Assembly (NCBI GenBank): GCA_964398215.1
Contig: CAYNNP010000049.1
Coordinates: 1-30,648 of the forward strand
From: CAYNNP01 sp964398215
GTDB taxonomy: Bacteria; Planctomycetota; Planctomycetia; Pirellulales; Pirellulaceae
DNA: 30,648 bases
Direction of reading: 5' to 3'
The position numbers and the translations under genes were made by a program. Of this stretch, positions 1-9,300 are shown piece after piece (position 1 is the first letter of the stretch; every line of letters starts with the position of its first letter). Under the pieces are notes generated by a model. That model did no database searches, was not told where the DNA came from, and saw only the letters and a list, made by a program, of their open reading frames with translations.

Positions 1-2
1 AG

Positions 3-24
3 GCCCGCGGCTAGCGCCGTTGGC
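3..24. repeat. Possible intergenic palindrome at the window edge
   Basis: Bases 3-5 (GCC) pair with 22-24 (GGC), and 7-11 (GCGGC) pair with 16-20 (GCCGT, one G-T pair), around a TAGC loop. From memory it resembles short GC-rich palindromes scattered between genes in Rhodopirellula. The window edge may truncate it. The rest of 1-271 shows no convincing gene: a 77-codon frame at 34-267 has no ribosome binding site or recognisable family and is probably chance. Confidence 0.3.
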
Positions 25-271
25 TCACGAGTCATGTTTGTGAGCAGTTTGCGTCCTCGGTTCTACTGCTTTCTGCTCATCCTTCTTGAAGATGTGTCTG
101 TTTACTTGGCGTTTGATTGTAGCCTGGAGCAAACATGGAGTGGCGCAGGAACAGACAAAATGGCTCCAATTGTGTTGTGTTGCAAAGACGGCTGGGTTCG
201 GCCTATCAAGAACTTCTGTATGATAGATACTCGTTCCAGATCCGAGAGTATTTACACGACTACGTGAAGCG

Positions 272-841
272 ATGGCAAACAAAGTCCTGATTGTTGTTGG
301 CGATGCCACAGAAACCTTGGATACGATGTATCCGTATTACCGCTTGCAAGAATCCGGTTTTGAACCGGTGGTAGCCGCGCCAGAAAAGCGCCGTTACCAG
401 ATGGTGATGCACGAAGTAAAACCTGGTTGGACGATTACCAAAGAATGGGAAGGCTACACCATCGAAGCAGATATCGCTTTCAAAGATATCGATCCTGATG
501 ATTATGCCGGGATCCTGTTCAGTGGAGGGCGTGCTCCCGAGTACATTCGATACGATCAAGATCTTGTTCGGGTCACCAAACACTTCTTTGAAAGTAACAA
601 ACCGATTGCTAGTGTTTGTCACGGAGTCGAGATTCCGGCGTACGCAGATTGTGTGCGCGGTCGCCGAATGGCAACGGTCGAAAAGTGCAAGTTCGATCTG
701 GAGGTTTGCGGCGGGACCTTTGTGAACGAGGCTTGCGTGATTGATGGCAACCTAGTCAGCGGCAGAACGTTTCATGACAATGGTCACTACGTTGGCCCCT
801 GGATTGAGTTGCTGATGCAGGCCCGCGACGCGACGGCCTGA
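272..841 (+). CDS. DJ-1/PfpI family protein
   Basis: This 189-residue cytosolic protein spans the whole length of a DJ-1/PfpI single-domain protein. The nucleophile elbow is visible as ASVCHG, with Cys116 followed by His117. An acidic residue near the N-terminus (Glu14, in DATETLD) sits where the family has its Cys-activating glutamate, and FSGG at 83-86 forms the usual glycine turn. Family members include glyoxalases/deglycases, stress chaperones, amidotransferase-like enzymes and transcription-factor domains, so substrate and reaction cannot be assigned. It lies 275 nt upstream of arsS on the same strand, too far to assume co-transcription. The gap (842-1116) contains no recognisable gene. 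The extra cysteines (127, 139, 146, 155) are consistent with a thiol-active protein but prove nothing. Confidence 0.85.
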   Translation: MANKVLIVVGDATETLDTMYPYYRLQESGFEPVVAAPEKRRYQMVMHEVKPGWTITKEWEGYTIEADIAFKDIDPDDYAGILFSGGRAPEYIRYDQDLVRVTKHFFESNKPIASVCHGVEIPAYADCVRGRRMATVEKCKFDLEVCGGTFVNEACVIDGNLVSGRTFHDNGHYVGPWIELLMQARDATA

Positions 842-1116
842 GTTGGCCCTTTTTGATTGCTTGGGCGGGAAATCGTGCCGTTGCAGCACAGTTTAGACCG
901 TCGGATCTGACAGCAAGGAATGCACAAAATCCCCCGCACGCGGATCGAAATTACGGGTTGTGATGGCCGCCTGAAGCGTGACTTGACTGGTTCTGAGGAC
1001 GGCGGATCGAAAGTTGGGGCGAACATTGTTAAGGTTGTATTTATTCGTACGGCGGATGAACGGAAATTTACCGCAGGTACAAGAAATCGCCGCCTTCTTT
1101 GTAAACGAAAAACTAT

Positions 1117-2124
1117 ATGTCAGCCATCTTGCCGATCATTGATGCCGGATTGCCAACCGGGGTCGTGGAGCCGTTTGGTAAGCGATTGGAGGCGTTGGAC
1201 AAAACGCTGGTCCGAAGTCGTGTCGCCGAGTTGCAGATCAATCTTGGCAAGCTCTGCAATCAAACTTGCACGCACTGTCACGTTGAAGCGGGACCGACCA
1301 AAAAACGTGAGAACATGAATGGTGAAACGGTCGACCGGATCATCATGCTCAGTGATTCCTGTCAGCAACTGCAGACGGTTGATCTGACCGGTGGTGCGCC
1401 GGAAATGAATCCGCACTTTAGACGATTGGTTTCGCATTTTCGCGAGCGTGGTTTGCGGGTCATTGATCGATGCAACCTGACAATTCTAAGTGAAGATGGT
1501 TTTGAATGGGTTTCGGGTTTTCTAGCAGAGAATGGTGTCGACGTTGTCGCTTCGCTGCCATGTTACTTAGAAGACAACGTCGATGGGCAACGTGGCAAGG
1601 GCGTGTTTGGACGCAGCATCGATGGTTTGTTAGAACTCAATGAGCTTGGTTACGGTCGTGGCCCGTTGCGGTTGGATTTGGTTTTCAATCCGACTGGTCC
1701 TGCTCTGCCACCAGATCAGGAATCGCTGCAAGCGGATTACAAGCGTGAACTCAAGAAGCGTTTTGAGATCGACTTTGATAACTTGCTAACGATCACGAAT
1801 ATCCCGATCAAGCGGTATGCAAAGTATTTGCAAAAACAAGGTCGGCTAGAGGAATACATGAAGTTACTTTCGGATAACTTCAACCCCTTGGCTGCAGACC
1901 AAGTCATGTGCCGAACATTGGTTTCGATTGGTTGGGATGGAACCGTTTACGATTGTGACTTCAACCAAATGTTGGAGATGCCGATTGGCGGAGGCCAACA
2001 GGAAACGGTTTGGAGTATCGAATCATTTGATCAGCTAGTCGATCAGCGTATCGCCGTCGCGGACCACTGCTATGGATGCACCGCAGGTGCCGGAAGCAGT
2101 TGCGGTGGCGCAGTTGTCAGCTAG
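1117..2124 (+). CDS. arsS: Arsenosugar biosynthesis radical SAM protein ArsS
   Basis: ArsS is a radical SAM enzyme that acts with ArsM in arsenosugar synthesis, moving the 5'-deoxyadenosyl group of SAM onto methylated arsenic. The 335-residue product carries the Cx3Cx2C cluster-binding motif (Cys47, Cys51, Cys54, in CNQTCTHCHVEAGP). It then shows the family's glycine-rich SAM-binding stretch (LTGGAPEMNP). A Cys-rich C-terminal half follows, including MCRTL and YDCDFNQM. The end, CYGCTAGAGSSCGG, holds Cys318, Cys321 and Cys329 and is the signature of this family (the DUF3641/Cys-rich type). Some relatives are reported to use selenocysteine; here the positions are ordinary cysteine codons. The ATG at 1117 gives the expected N-terminal length, although its ribosome binding site is weak. 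The arsM gene follows after 84 nt, so the two are probably one operon. Confidence 0.92.
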   Translation: MSAILPIIDAGLPTGVVEPFGKRLEALDKTLVRSRVAELQINLGKLCNQTCTHCHVEAGPTKKRENMNGETVDRIIMLSDSCQQLQTVDLTGGAPEMNPHFRRLVSHFRERGLRVIDRCNLTILSEDGFEWVSGFLAENGVDVVASLPCYLEDNVDGQRGKGVFGRSIDGLLELNELGYGRGPLRLDLVFNPTGPALPPDQESLQADYKRELKKRFEIDFDNLLTITNIPIKRYAKYLQKQGRLEEYMKLLSDNFNPLAADQVMCRTLVSIGWDGTVYDCDFNQMLEMPIGGGQQETVWSIESFDQLVDQRIAVADHCYGCTAGAGSSCGGAVVS

Positions 2125-2208
2125 TTCAAACCAACAAAAACATCGTTTAGCAAATTGTTCCATCGAACGTTTTGCACGCACAAAAATCAAATAAAGGAAG
2201 GTTGACGA

Positions 2209-3366
2209 ATGTCAAATACATTGGACACAGAAAACGCCGTACGCGAACGATACTCGGCAGCAGCACAGGCACGCGAAGTCGAGTTGTGCTGCCCGGTGGA
2301 TTACGATCGAAAGTTCTTGGAGGTGATTCCCAAAGAGGTGATTGATCGTGATTATGGCTGTGGTGATCCATCAAAGTTTGTGCGCGAAGGCGAGACTGTT
2401 TTGGACTTGGGCAGCGGTGGCGGCAAGATCTGTTTCATCGCATCGCAGGTCGTTGGCGAGAAAGGGCGTGTGATTGGCGTCGATATGAACGACGAGATGT
2501 TGGCCTTGGCACGAGAGAGCCAGCAGGTGGTCGCAGAGCGGATTGGCTATAACAACGTCAGTTTCTTGAAAGGACGTATTCAAGACATGACGATCGATCG
2601 TGATCAGGTCGATCAGTACTTGAAGAATAATCCAGTCACAGACGAACAGGCTCTGCAGCAACTGGAGACCTTTATCTCTGATTCTCGCCGCGACAGCCCC
2701 ATGATTCCTGACAATAGCGTCGACGTTGTTGTCAGCAATTGTGTTTTGAATCTTGTTGATTCTGATGAAAAGCAGCAGCTGTTCAAAGAGATTTACCGCG
2801 TGCTGAAGGACGGTGGTCGCGCTGTCATTAGTGACATCGTCAGTGATGAGCAGGTGCCGCAACACATGCAGAATGATCCTGAGTTATGGAGCGGATGCAT
2901 TTCAGGTGCTTTGCAAGAACGTGACTTCCTGAACGCATTCGTTGACGTCGGTTTTTACGGCGTAGAAATGCCTGTTTTGCAGGCCGATGCTTGGCAGACG
3001 GTGGAAGGAATCGAGTTCCGAAGCGCCACTGTGATTGCCTATAAAGGCAAGGACGGGCCATGCATGGAACACAATGAAGCTGTGATCTACCGTGGTCCAT
3101 TCAAGCAGGTTTGCGATGACCTGGGGCACTTTTATGAGCGCGGAAAGCGCGTCGCCGTATGCCGAAAGACGTTTGAAATTTTGACTCGCGAGCCCTATGC
3201 CGACAGCTTTGTTGCGATCGAGCCATGCACGGAAATCGCCGAGGCGGACGCCAAGCCGTTTGTGTGCGATGGCGAAGCCAAGGAACGGTCACCGAAAGTC
3301 AGCAAGGGCAAGTCTCTGAAGTTGACAATTGCTGACAGTTGTTGTGGACCTGGCGAGTGCTGTTGA
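2209..3366 (+). CDS. arsM: Arsenite S-adenosylmethionine methyltransferase ArsM (arsenosugar-type)
   Basis: This cytosolic enzyme methylates As(III) using SAM, supplying the dimethylarsenic substrate for ArsS. A class I methyltransferase fold is evident, with LDLGSGGG (residues 66-73) as motif I and VIGVDMN after it. The As(III)-binding cysteines known from ArsM are present: Cys51 (YGCG), Cys178 (SNCVLN) and Cys230 (SGCISG), plus Cys27-Cys28 near the N-terminus. After about residue 285 comes a C-terminal extension (GPCMEHNE onward). It ends in CCGPGECC, four cysteines in the last seven residues, which suggests an extra metalloid or metal site. At 385 residues it matches the long form found beside arsS. 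A good Shine-Dalgarno sequence (AAGGAAGG, 2195-2202) precedes the ATG and fixes the start. It converges on the gene at 3383 with only 16 nt between. Confidence 0.93.
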   Translation: MSNTLDTENAVRERYSAAAQAREVELCCPVDYDRKFLEVIPKEVIDRDYGCGDPSKFVREGETVLDLGSGGGKICFIASQVVGEKGRVIGVDMNDEMLALARESQQVVAERIGYNNVSFLKGRIQDMTIDRDQVDQYLKNNPVTDEQALQQLETFISDSRRDSPMIPDNSVDVVVSNCVLNLVDSDEKQQLFKEIYRVLKDGGRAVISDIVSDEQVPQHMQNDPELWSGCISGALQERDFLNAFVDVGFYGVEMPVLQADAWQTVEGIEFRSATVIAYKGKDGPCMEHNEAVIYRGPFKQVCDDLGHFYERGKRVAVCRKTFEILTREPYADSFVAIEPCTEIAEADAKPFVCDGEAKERSPKVSKGKSLKLTIADSCCGPGECC

Positions 3367-3382
3367 TGCCAGCGGCTGTGAA

Positions 3383-4744
3383 CTAGCTAAAGTTTTCCAC
3401 AATTCCGATGCCGGTGACGCCTGATTCGCGTAAGCGATAGGCCAGTTCGTTCACCGTGTCCAAGTCGGTTGTGTTTTTGTTACGCACGATGACAGCTGTA
3501 TCAACCAGCGTTGCGAAATTGTGGACGCTGGTTGTCGAGCTCGTGGAGCCGTCAATGACGATCAGGTCGAACTTTCCATCAAGCTGATCAACCATTCGGA
3601 CAAGATCCGTCGCGGAAGCTTTCTTGAAGCCTTCGCTGCCTGCCGCTAACAACGGAATCAGGGTCAAGTTGTCATGGATTGAGTGGACGGCCACGTCATC
3701 GAGTAGTAACCCGCCACGAATTGCTTCAACCCACCCACTGTCAAGATCCAGTTGGAGGTCGTGTTGCAGTGTTGGGTTCTCGATATCGCCGTCGACCAGT
3801 GCGACTCGTTTGCCATTGGACGCTGCTGCGAGGGCGATTCCGATTGCTGTGACCGTTCGTCCTTCGCCTTCGCTAGCACTGGTAACGATCACACTTTTTA
3901 AACCGTTGGCCACGGCATTCTGAATCCGTGTGGCAATTTCTGCAAAGAACTCTTCTTCAAAGAATAGTTTGGCGACCGTTTTGGGGACCTCGAATTCATC
4001 GACTTCCCATGCTGGTTCAAATTGAGTTTCTGTTTCTTCAACTGCCGGCGTTTCTTGGACTGGCTCGGGCTCTTGAACTGGTTCAGGCTCCTGAAGAGGC
4101 TCAGGTGTTTGAACTTGCTCGGGCTCAGGTGTGCGGTCAAGCTCTACGGTTTGTTGCTGGCTGGGGCCTGTAGGCTCGGGCGGCGTTGCTTCATCGATTT
4201 GATCGGCAACGAACGCATCGTTGGCTGGTTCGGCAACGGCTTGGGTGACCGCGTCGTCAACTGGCTCAGAATCAGCCTGAGTGGTTTCGATATCAATCGA
4301 GTTCGACGCAGAGTCGATGTCTTCAAGTGTTTCTGCCGACACAGTGTTTTCTGCAGGCGTGTCAGCTAGCGTAGTCGCTGGTTCGGGTTCGGCAGTAACG
4401 TCGTCCGTTTCGATTTGGCTGGTGACATCTTCTGGTTCAAGAACGTCCGCTGATTTTGCAGACGGCGCGTATTCGAGCTCAGTTTGTTCTGGTTCTTTCA
4501 CCTGGATGGTGTCTGTTACTGAACCAAAAACATAGTCGCTTCGAAAGTGGACGGCTGAAAATATTCGCGTCGGCAAATGGGGCGTTGGGATCGAATCTGT
4601 CGGTGCTGGGTCAACACGGTTGACTTGACCGGAAGATTCGTCGGACCACGACGTAACGTCTTGTTGTTCGGCGTTGCTGTCGCCGTCACGAGATTTGTTT
4701 CGACGCGCGAATGCCTTGATGAAAGCTTGATCGATTGATGACAT
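3383..4744 (-). CDS. BY-kinase/CpsD-like P-loop protein with degenerate Walker A
   Basis: Residues 1 to about 255 are low-complexity and acidic (many Glu, Pro, Thr, Ala), with EPVQEPEPVQE-type repeats, and are presumably disordered. The last 190 residues are a MinD/BY-kinase-like fold related to CpsD/CapB tyrosine kinases of exopolysaccharide export. Walker A reads SASEGEGRTVTA, with Arg296 (codon CGA at 3857-3859) where the family has the ATP-binding Lys. Walker A' is VALVDGDIENP and Walker B is FDLIVIDG. No tyrosine cluster follows the domain; the protein stops at GIVENFS. It may therefore be a regulator or scaffold rather than an active kinase. No signal peptide or membrane segment is seen. 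The start lies 9 nt after the stop of the membrane protein upstream, so the two are probably co-transcribed and work together at the membrane. That partnership is inferred. Confidence 0.75.
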   Translation of the reverse strand: MSSIDQAFIKAFARRNKSRDGDSNAEQQDVTSWSDESSGQVNRVDPAPTDSIPTPHLPTRIFSAVHFRSDYVFGSVTDTIQVKEPEQTELEYAPSAKSADVLEPEDVTSQIETDDVTAEPEPATTLADTPAENTVSAETLEDIDSASNSIDIETTQADSEPVDDAVTQAVAEPANDAFVADQIDEATPPEPTGPSQQQTVELDRTPEPEQVQTPEPLQEPEPVQEPEPVQETPAVEETETQFEPAWEVDEFEVPKTVAKLFFEEEFFAEIATRIQNAVANGLKSVIVTSASEGEGRTVTAIGIALAAASNGKRVALVDGDIENPTLQHDLQLDLDSGWVEAIRGGLLLDDVAVHSIHDNLTLIPLLAAGSEGFKKASATDLVRMVDQLDGKFDLIVIDGSTSSTTSVHNFATLVDTAVIVRNKNTTDLDTVNELAYRLRESGVTGIGIVENFS

Positions 4745-4753
4745 GCGATTTTA

Positions 4754-6046
4754 CTAGGGAGTAATGTTGTTGCCGCTCGAAGGACTGTTCGCAGAGGGCT
4801 GGTTGGTTGGATATTGAAAATACTTCGTCCAGTCGGGAATCCCCATCGGGGTCGTTGAAAACTGGAACGGTGAATTGACGGTCGTAGCCGATTCAGAGCT
4901 TGCCGAGTTGTTAATTTCTGTCGACACAGGATGTGTTGTGAGGCCTTCGCCCTGCGTCAATGGAGCATTCATTGACAAGTCTGAATTTGTCGGCAAGCCC
5001 GAATGCATTGACAAGCCTGGGCTCATCGATGGTTGTTGTGTGGCTTGGCTCAGGTCCGGCAATTCCTCTTGCCCGTAATCAGGTTGAGAAATTGCATTTG
5101 GGTCGAAGGTTGGTGGAGCAGGCTCCGCTGATGGTTGGACAATGAGAGGCGCGGGTTCCGCTGGCTGTGTTGGCTGAGCGATCGGGTTGCTTGCCGTTGG
5201 TGGTGTGCCTGGTAGAGTCGATACGGATGCAACTGATTCAGAAGCACCTTGATCTAGCATTGTTTCTGTCGTGGCAGCAAGTTCTTCCAGCGGCTTTGTG
5301 ATTGGTGGTTCCAAACCGGCCAGCGCTTTCGGGTCACTTTCAAGTGCTGCACGTGCTTGCTCAAAAGATGCTTCTGGGTCCACGCTTTCGGCTACCTCAG
5401 GAATCTCTTCTGGCATCACGTCCATCGGAGCATTCAAGTCGGACAAGCCGTCGGCGGGCGTAGGGGCAACTGGTTTTTGCGAGACATTTAGGTCCAGCGG
5501 TGGCAGCGGGTAGGTTGGCGCTGACAAATCGGTCAAGCTGCTCTTTTCGGTGGTAGCGAGCTGGATTGACGGCAAAGTCAAATCGCTAGACTCCTTTGGA
5601 GCCGCTGGAGTTCCGGCTTTGTCTGCTGTTGGAGTTGTTGTGGATTGATGCTTGTGGATCACCAATATCGCGGTGCCAATCAGGCCCAGCAGCATAATGA
5701 CGGTAGCCTTTCGTCCCCACCCATTCGTGATTGGGGGTGGCGCCGATACGCTGCTGAGTGGGCTTTCGCTTTCCTCGCGTAGGCTTTCGCGTTCCGCGAG
5801 TGGGCTTTCGCCCAGAAGGCTTTCGCTTTCCTGAACCGTTTCGTCGTCGGAGCTTGGTTCCGTTGGGCTGATTGCAGCGTTAAGCGGCGATTGCGGAGGA
5901 TCAATCCTCGCAAAGGAGCGTTCTTCGCTATCCAAGCTTGGCAGTTCAAAGAGAACTGGCGGTAAAGCTGGCGATTGTAATTCGCTGTCGCGATTTTGCA
6001 CGCGTTGTCGCATACGAGGGCCTGTCCGCGTTGGATCGGCAGTCAT
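4754..6046 (-). CDS. Single-pass membrane protein with long disordered arms
   Basis: I do not recognise a family. The 430-residue product has a cytoplasmic-type N-terminal arm of about 110 residues. One hydrophobic helix follows (about residues 114-130, VIMLLGLIGTAILVI), preceded by Arg-Lys and followed by HKH. The rest is a long periplasmic arm rich in Pro, Ser, Thr, Ala and Gln with no predicted fold. The positive charge before the helix argues for N-in, C-out. Degenerate repeats occur at both ends: ESL/SPL repeats at about residues 73-98, and short LSM/LPTNS-like repeats near 340-370. By position it is the membrane partner of the P-loop protein downstream, similar in logic to split Wzz/BY-kinase pairs, though no Wzz motif is visible. 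The ATG at 6046 is the first in frame; the true start is not certain. Confidence 0.65.
   Translation of the reverse strand: MTADPTRTGPRMRQRVQNRDSELQSPALPPVLFELPSLDSEERSFARIDPPQSPLNAAISPTEPSSDDETVQESESLLGESPLAERESLREESESPLSSVSAPPPITNGWGRKATVIMLLGLIGTAILVIHKHQSTTTPTADKAGTPAAPKESSDLTLPSIQLATTEKSSLTDLSAPTYPLPPLDLNVSQKPVAPTPADGLSDLNAPMDVMPEEIPEVAESVDPEASFEQARAALESDPKALAGLEPPITKPLEELAATTETMLDQGASESVASVSTLPGTPPTASNPIAQPTQPAEPAPLIVQPSAEPAPPTFDPNAISQPDYGQEELPDLSQATQQPSMSPGLSMHSGLPTNSDLSMNAPLTQGEGLTTHPVSTEINNSASSESATTVNSPFQFSTTPMGIPDWTKYFQYPTNQPSANSPSSGNNITP
5761..5826. repeat. Degenerate tandem repeat within the 4754-6046 gene
   Basis: The 9-mer GGCTTTCGC (plus strand) occurs at 5761, 5782, 5803 and 5818, spaced 21, 21 and 15 nt apart. 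The spacing is a multiple of three, so the gene stays in frame, and the encoded repeats are Glu-Ser-Leu/Pro rich with a period of about seven residues. This suggests local expansion of a linker. Confidence 0.6.
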
Positions 6047-6078
6047 GTGATCGTCCGTAATGCACTATGTTGTGAATT

Positions 6079-6111
6079 GCACCTGGGGCGGGAGCCGAAC
6101 CCGCAGGGTGC
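6079..6111 (-). other. Two-step hairpin resembling a tRNA T arm
   Basis: GCACC (6079-6083) pairs with GGTGC (6107-6111), and GCGGG (6088-6092) pairs with CCCGC (6100-6104). The minus-strand loop is TTCGGCT, exactly seven bases. A 5-bp stem with a TTCGGCT loop looks like the T arm of a tRNA, but no matching acceptor strand, anticodon arm or D arm is visible on either side. It lies in the presumed 5' leader of the minus-strand operon that starts at 6046. It could be a regulatory stem-loop, a tRNA fragment left by integration, or chance. Confidence 0.4.
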
Positions 6112-6303
6112 TTTCATCTCTACATCGGAAGTTGATACTTTCGATCTTGAGACATTTGCGGAATAGTAAAACTTAGACATTCAGGCAAGACTAAATGGTG
6201 AAGTTGGCTAGTTCGACTACGGTTCATCTTGTGAAACGCCGAGTTTCCAACGAAGATGACACCGGCACAACTTTGTTCAAACCCTGTCGTGAAACACGAA
6301 TTC

Positions 6304-9300
6304 ATGTTGCGAACTGACTCTACCGAATCGCTGCTTTCCGGGCTTATCCGCGAACGCATCTTGTTATTAGATGGTGCTATGGGAACGATGATCCAGCGTT
6401 TGGGGCTGGATGAAGCGGGCGTGAGGGGCGACCGTTTCGCCGATCACCACAAGGATCTAAAAAACTTTTCAGATATTCTGTGCTTAACGCACCCAGACAA
6501 GATCACCGATATCCACCGCGAATATTTCGCCGCTGGCAGCGATATTGTTGAAACCAATTCGTTTGGCGCTTCGCCGGTCGGCATGGTGGAGTTTGATTTG
6601 CCGCTGGAGTTGGTTGATGAGATCAATATCGCAGCAGTGGCTTGTGCAAGGAAGGCCGCAGACGAGTTCAATGAGAAGACTCCTGATAAGCCTCGTTTCG
6701 TCGCGGGTTCAATCGGGCCAACGACGATGCAGTTGGCGATCAGTACTGATGTGGATGATGCGGCGCATCGCAAGACGACTTTCCAGGCGATGGAGGACAG
6801 TTATTTCGCGCAAGTTAAATCGCTTTGTGAGGCCGGTGTCGATATTCTGCTGCCGGAAACGGCGATCGATACGCTGAACTTGAAGTCATGTTTATTTGCA
6901 ATCAAACGCTATTTTGATGAGGGCGGGCGCCGTGTGCCGGTGATGATTAGCGCTACTTTTGGTCCGGGGGGCGGTACGTTTGTGAGCGGTCAGAGCGTTG
7001 AAGCTTTTGTGACAGCGATCTCGCACTTCCCCGCATTCACGATTGGAATGAACTGCGCGCTTGGCCCAGACGTGATGCGATCGCACATCGAGCAAATGAG
7101 TAAGGCAACCGATCTGCCAATCAGTTGTCACCCTAACGCTGGTGACACCAACGTGATGGGATTGCATGATCTACAACCTGAACCGATGGCAAATACTGTC
7201 GGCGAGTACGCGGACAATGGCTGGATCAATATTTTAGGTGGTTGTTGCGGGACATCACCCGATCACATTCGTGCAATGGCAGCGCGAGTCAAGAACTGCA
7301 AACCCAAACAGGAATCGAGCGGCCCTGTCTACACGCGTCTCTCTGGCACGTTGCCGATGGCGATGCGACCTGAAATCCCTTTCACAATGGTTGGGGAGCG
7401 CACTAATGTGACTGGAAGTCGTAAGTTTGCACGGCTAATACGCGAAGAGCAATACGAAGAAGCAGTTGATGTTGCGCGAGAGCAAGTGCTGAATGGCGCG
7501 ACGATCATCGATGTCAATTTTGACGATGCGTTGTTAGATGGAGTCGAGGCGATGACGCGTTTTTTGCGTTTGATCGCGTGCGATACCGAGGCGGCAAAAG
7601 TGCCTGTGATGATCGACAGTAGTAAATGGGAGGTCATCGAAGCTGGCTTGCGCAACGTTCAGGGCAAGGCGGTTGTGAATTCGATCTCGCTCAAGGACGG
7701 GGAAGAGGCTTTTATCAAACGTGCCAAACTGGTCCGCCAGTATGGTGCTGCTGCTGTTGTGATGGCATTTGATGAAGAAGGGCAAGCTGCCGACGAAGAG
7801 AACAAAGTTCGTATTTGTAAACGTGCCTACGATATCTTGGTAAATCAAGTCGACTTTCCACCTGAAGACATCATCTTTGACCCCAATATTTTGACCGTCG
7901 CGACTGGGATCGAAGAGCACAACAATTACGCGGTCGATTTTATCAACGCGGTTAGGCGCATCAAGCAAGAGTGCCCTGGCGCGAAAACCAGTGGTGGTGT
8001 CAGCAATATCAGTTTCTCGTTTCGCGGAAATGATCGCGTTCGTGAAGCCATGCACAGTGCGTTTTTGTTCCATGCCGTCAAAGCAGGTTTGGACATGGGG
8101 ATCGTCAATGCTGGCCAATTGGAGATCTACGAGCAGATCCCTGCGGACCTTTTGGAGCATGTTGAGGATGTGCTACTGAATCGTCGCGACGATGCAACCG
8201 ACCGTCTGTTGGATCTTGCCGAGACAGTCAAAGGCAGCGGCAAAAAGAAGGCGGCCGAGGATCTTTCCTGGCGCGAAGCTCCCGTTGCTGATCGCATGAA
8301 GCACGCGTTGATCAAAGGCATCGACAAGTTCATTGTGGAAGACACCGAGGAGGCGCGTCAGCATTTCGATCGCTGTTTGCAAGTGATCGAAGGGCCGTTG
8401 ATGGACGGTATGTCGGTTGTTGGCGACTTGTTCGGCGAAGGCAAGATGTTCTTGCCGCAGGTTGTGAAATCTGCACGCGTAATGAAAAAAGCGGTCGCCT
8501 ACCTTGAACCGTTCATGGAAGAAGAGAAGAAGGCCGATGGCACCGAGGGTTCTAGCGAACGCGGTGTGTTTTTGATCGCGACGGTCAAAGGCGATGTGCA
8601 TGACATTGGTAAAAACATTGTCGGTGTCGTGCTGCAATGTAACAATTACAAAGTCGTTGACTTGGGCGTGATGGTTTCTTGTGAAACGATTCTTGAAGAA
8701 GCCGTCAAACACAATGCGGATATGATCGGTTTAAGCGGCTTGATCACGCCTAGCTTGGATGAAATGGTCACGGTTGCGCGAGAGATGAAACGCCGCGAGA
8801 TGGATATCCCGCTTTTGATTGGCGGTGCGACGACAAGTGCAAAGCATACCGCCGTGAAGATAGCGCCCGTGTACGAGAACCCGGTGGTTCATGTGTTGGA
8901 TGCCAGCCGGAGTGTTGGTGTTGTGGAAAAACTGATCAACAAAGAAGTACGCAAGGGTTTTGTAGCCGACAACGAAAAGTTGCAGAAAGAGCTTGTCGCT
9001 AGCTACAAGGGTCGACAGCAGAAACTGGTTTCTTATCAGGACGCATTGGCCAAACGGTTTGCAACCGATTGGGCGAATGTGCAAATCGACAAACCGTCGT
9101 TCACTGGCGTCAAAACGTTGAAGGATTTTCCGATCGCAGACATTCGGCCTTATATCGATTGGTCTCCGTTCTTCATGACCTGGGAATTGAAGGGCAAGTA
9201 TCCCAAGATCTTTGATGACAAAGTCGTAGGTGAGGTTGCTCGAGAGGTCTACGACAAAGCAAACGCATTGCTGGACAGAATGATTGCCGAGAAACTGTTG

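Noticed and set aside
34..267. 77-codon plus-strand frame before the DJ-1 gene
   Set aside because: No ribosome binding site, odd composition and no recognisable features; probably chance.
920..1318. 132-codon plus-strand frame overlapping the start of arsS
   Set aside because: It overlaps the conserved radical SAM cysteine motif in another frame and its product is Arg/Ser-rich without features.
6060..6190. Complete tRNA or tmRNA gene on the minus strand
   Set aside because: Only a T-arm-like hairpin is present; no acceptor complement (ACCTGGG), D arm or anticodon arm can be found at the right distance.
6047..6303. Possible cobalamin or SAM riboswitch upstream of metH
   Set aside because: I looked for B12-box-like and SAM-I core motifs and found none.
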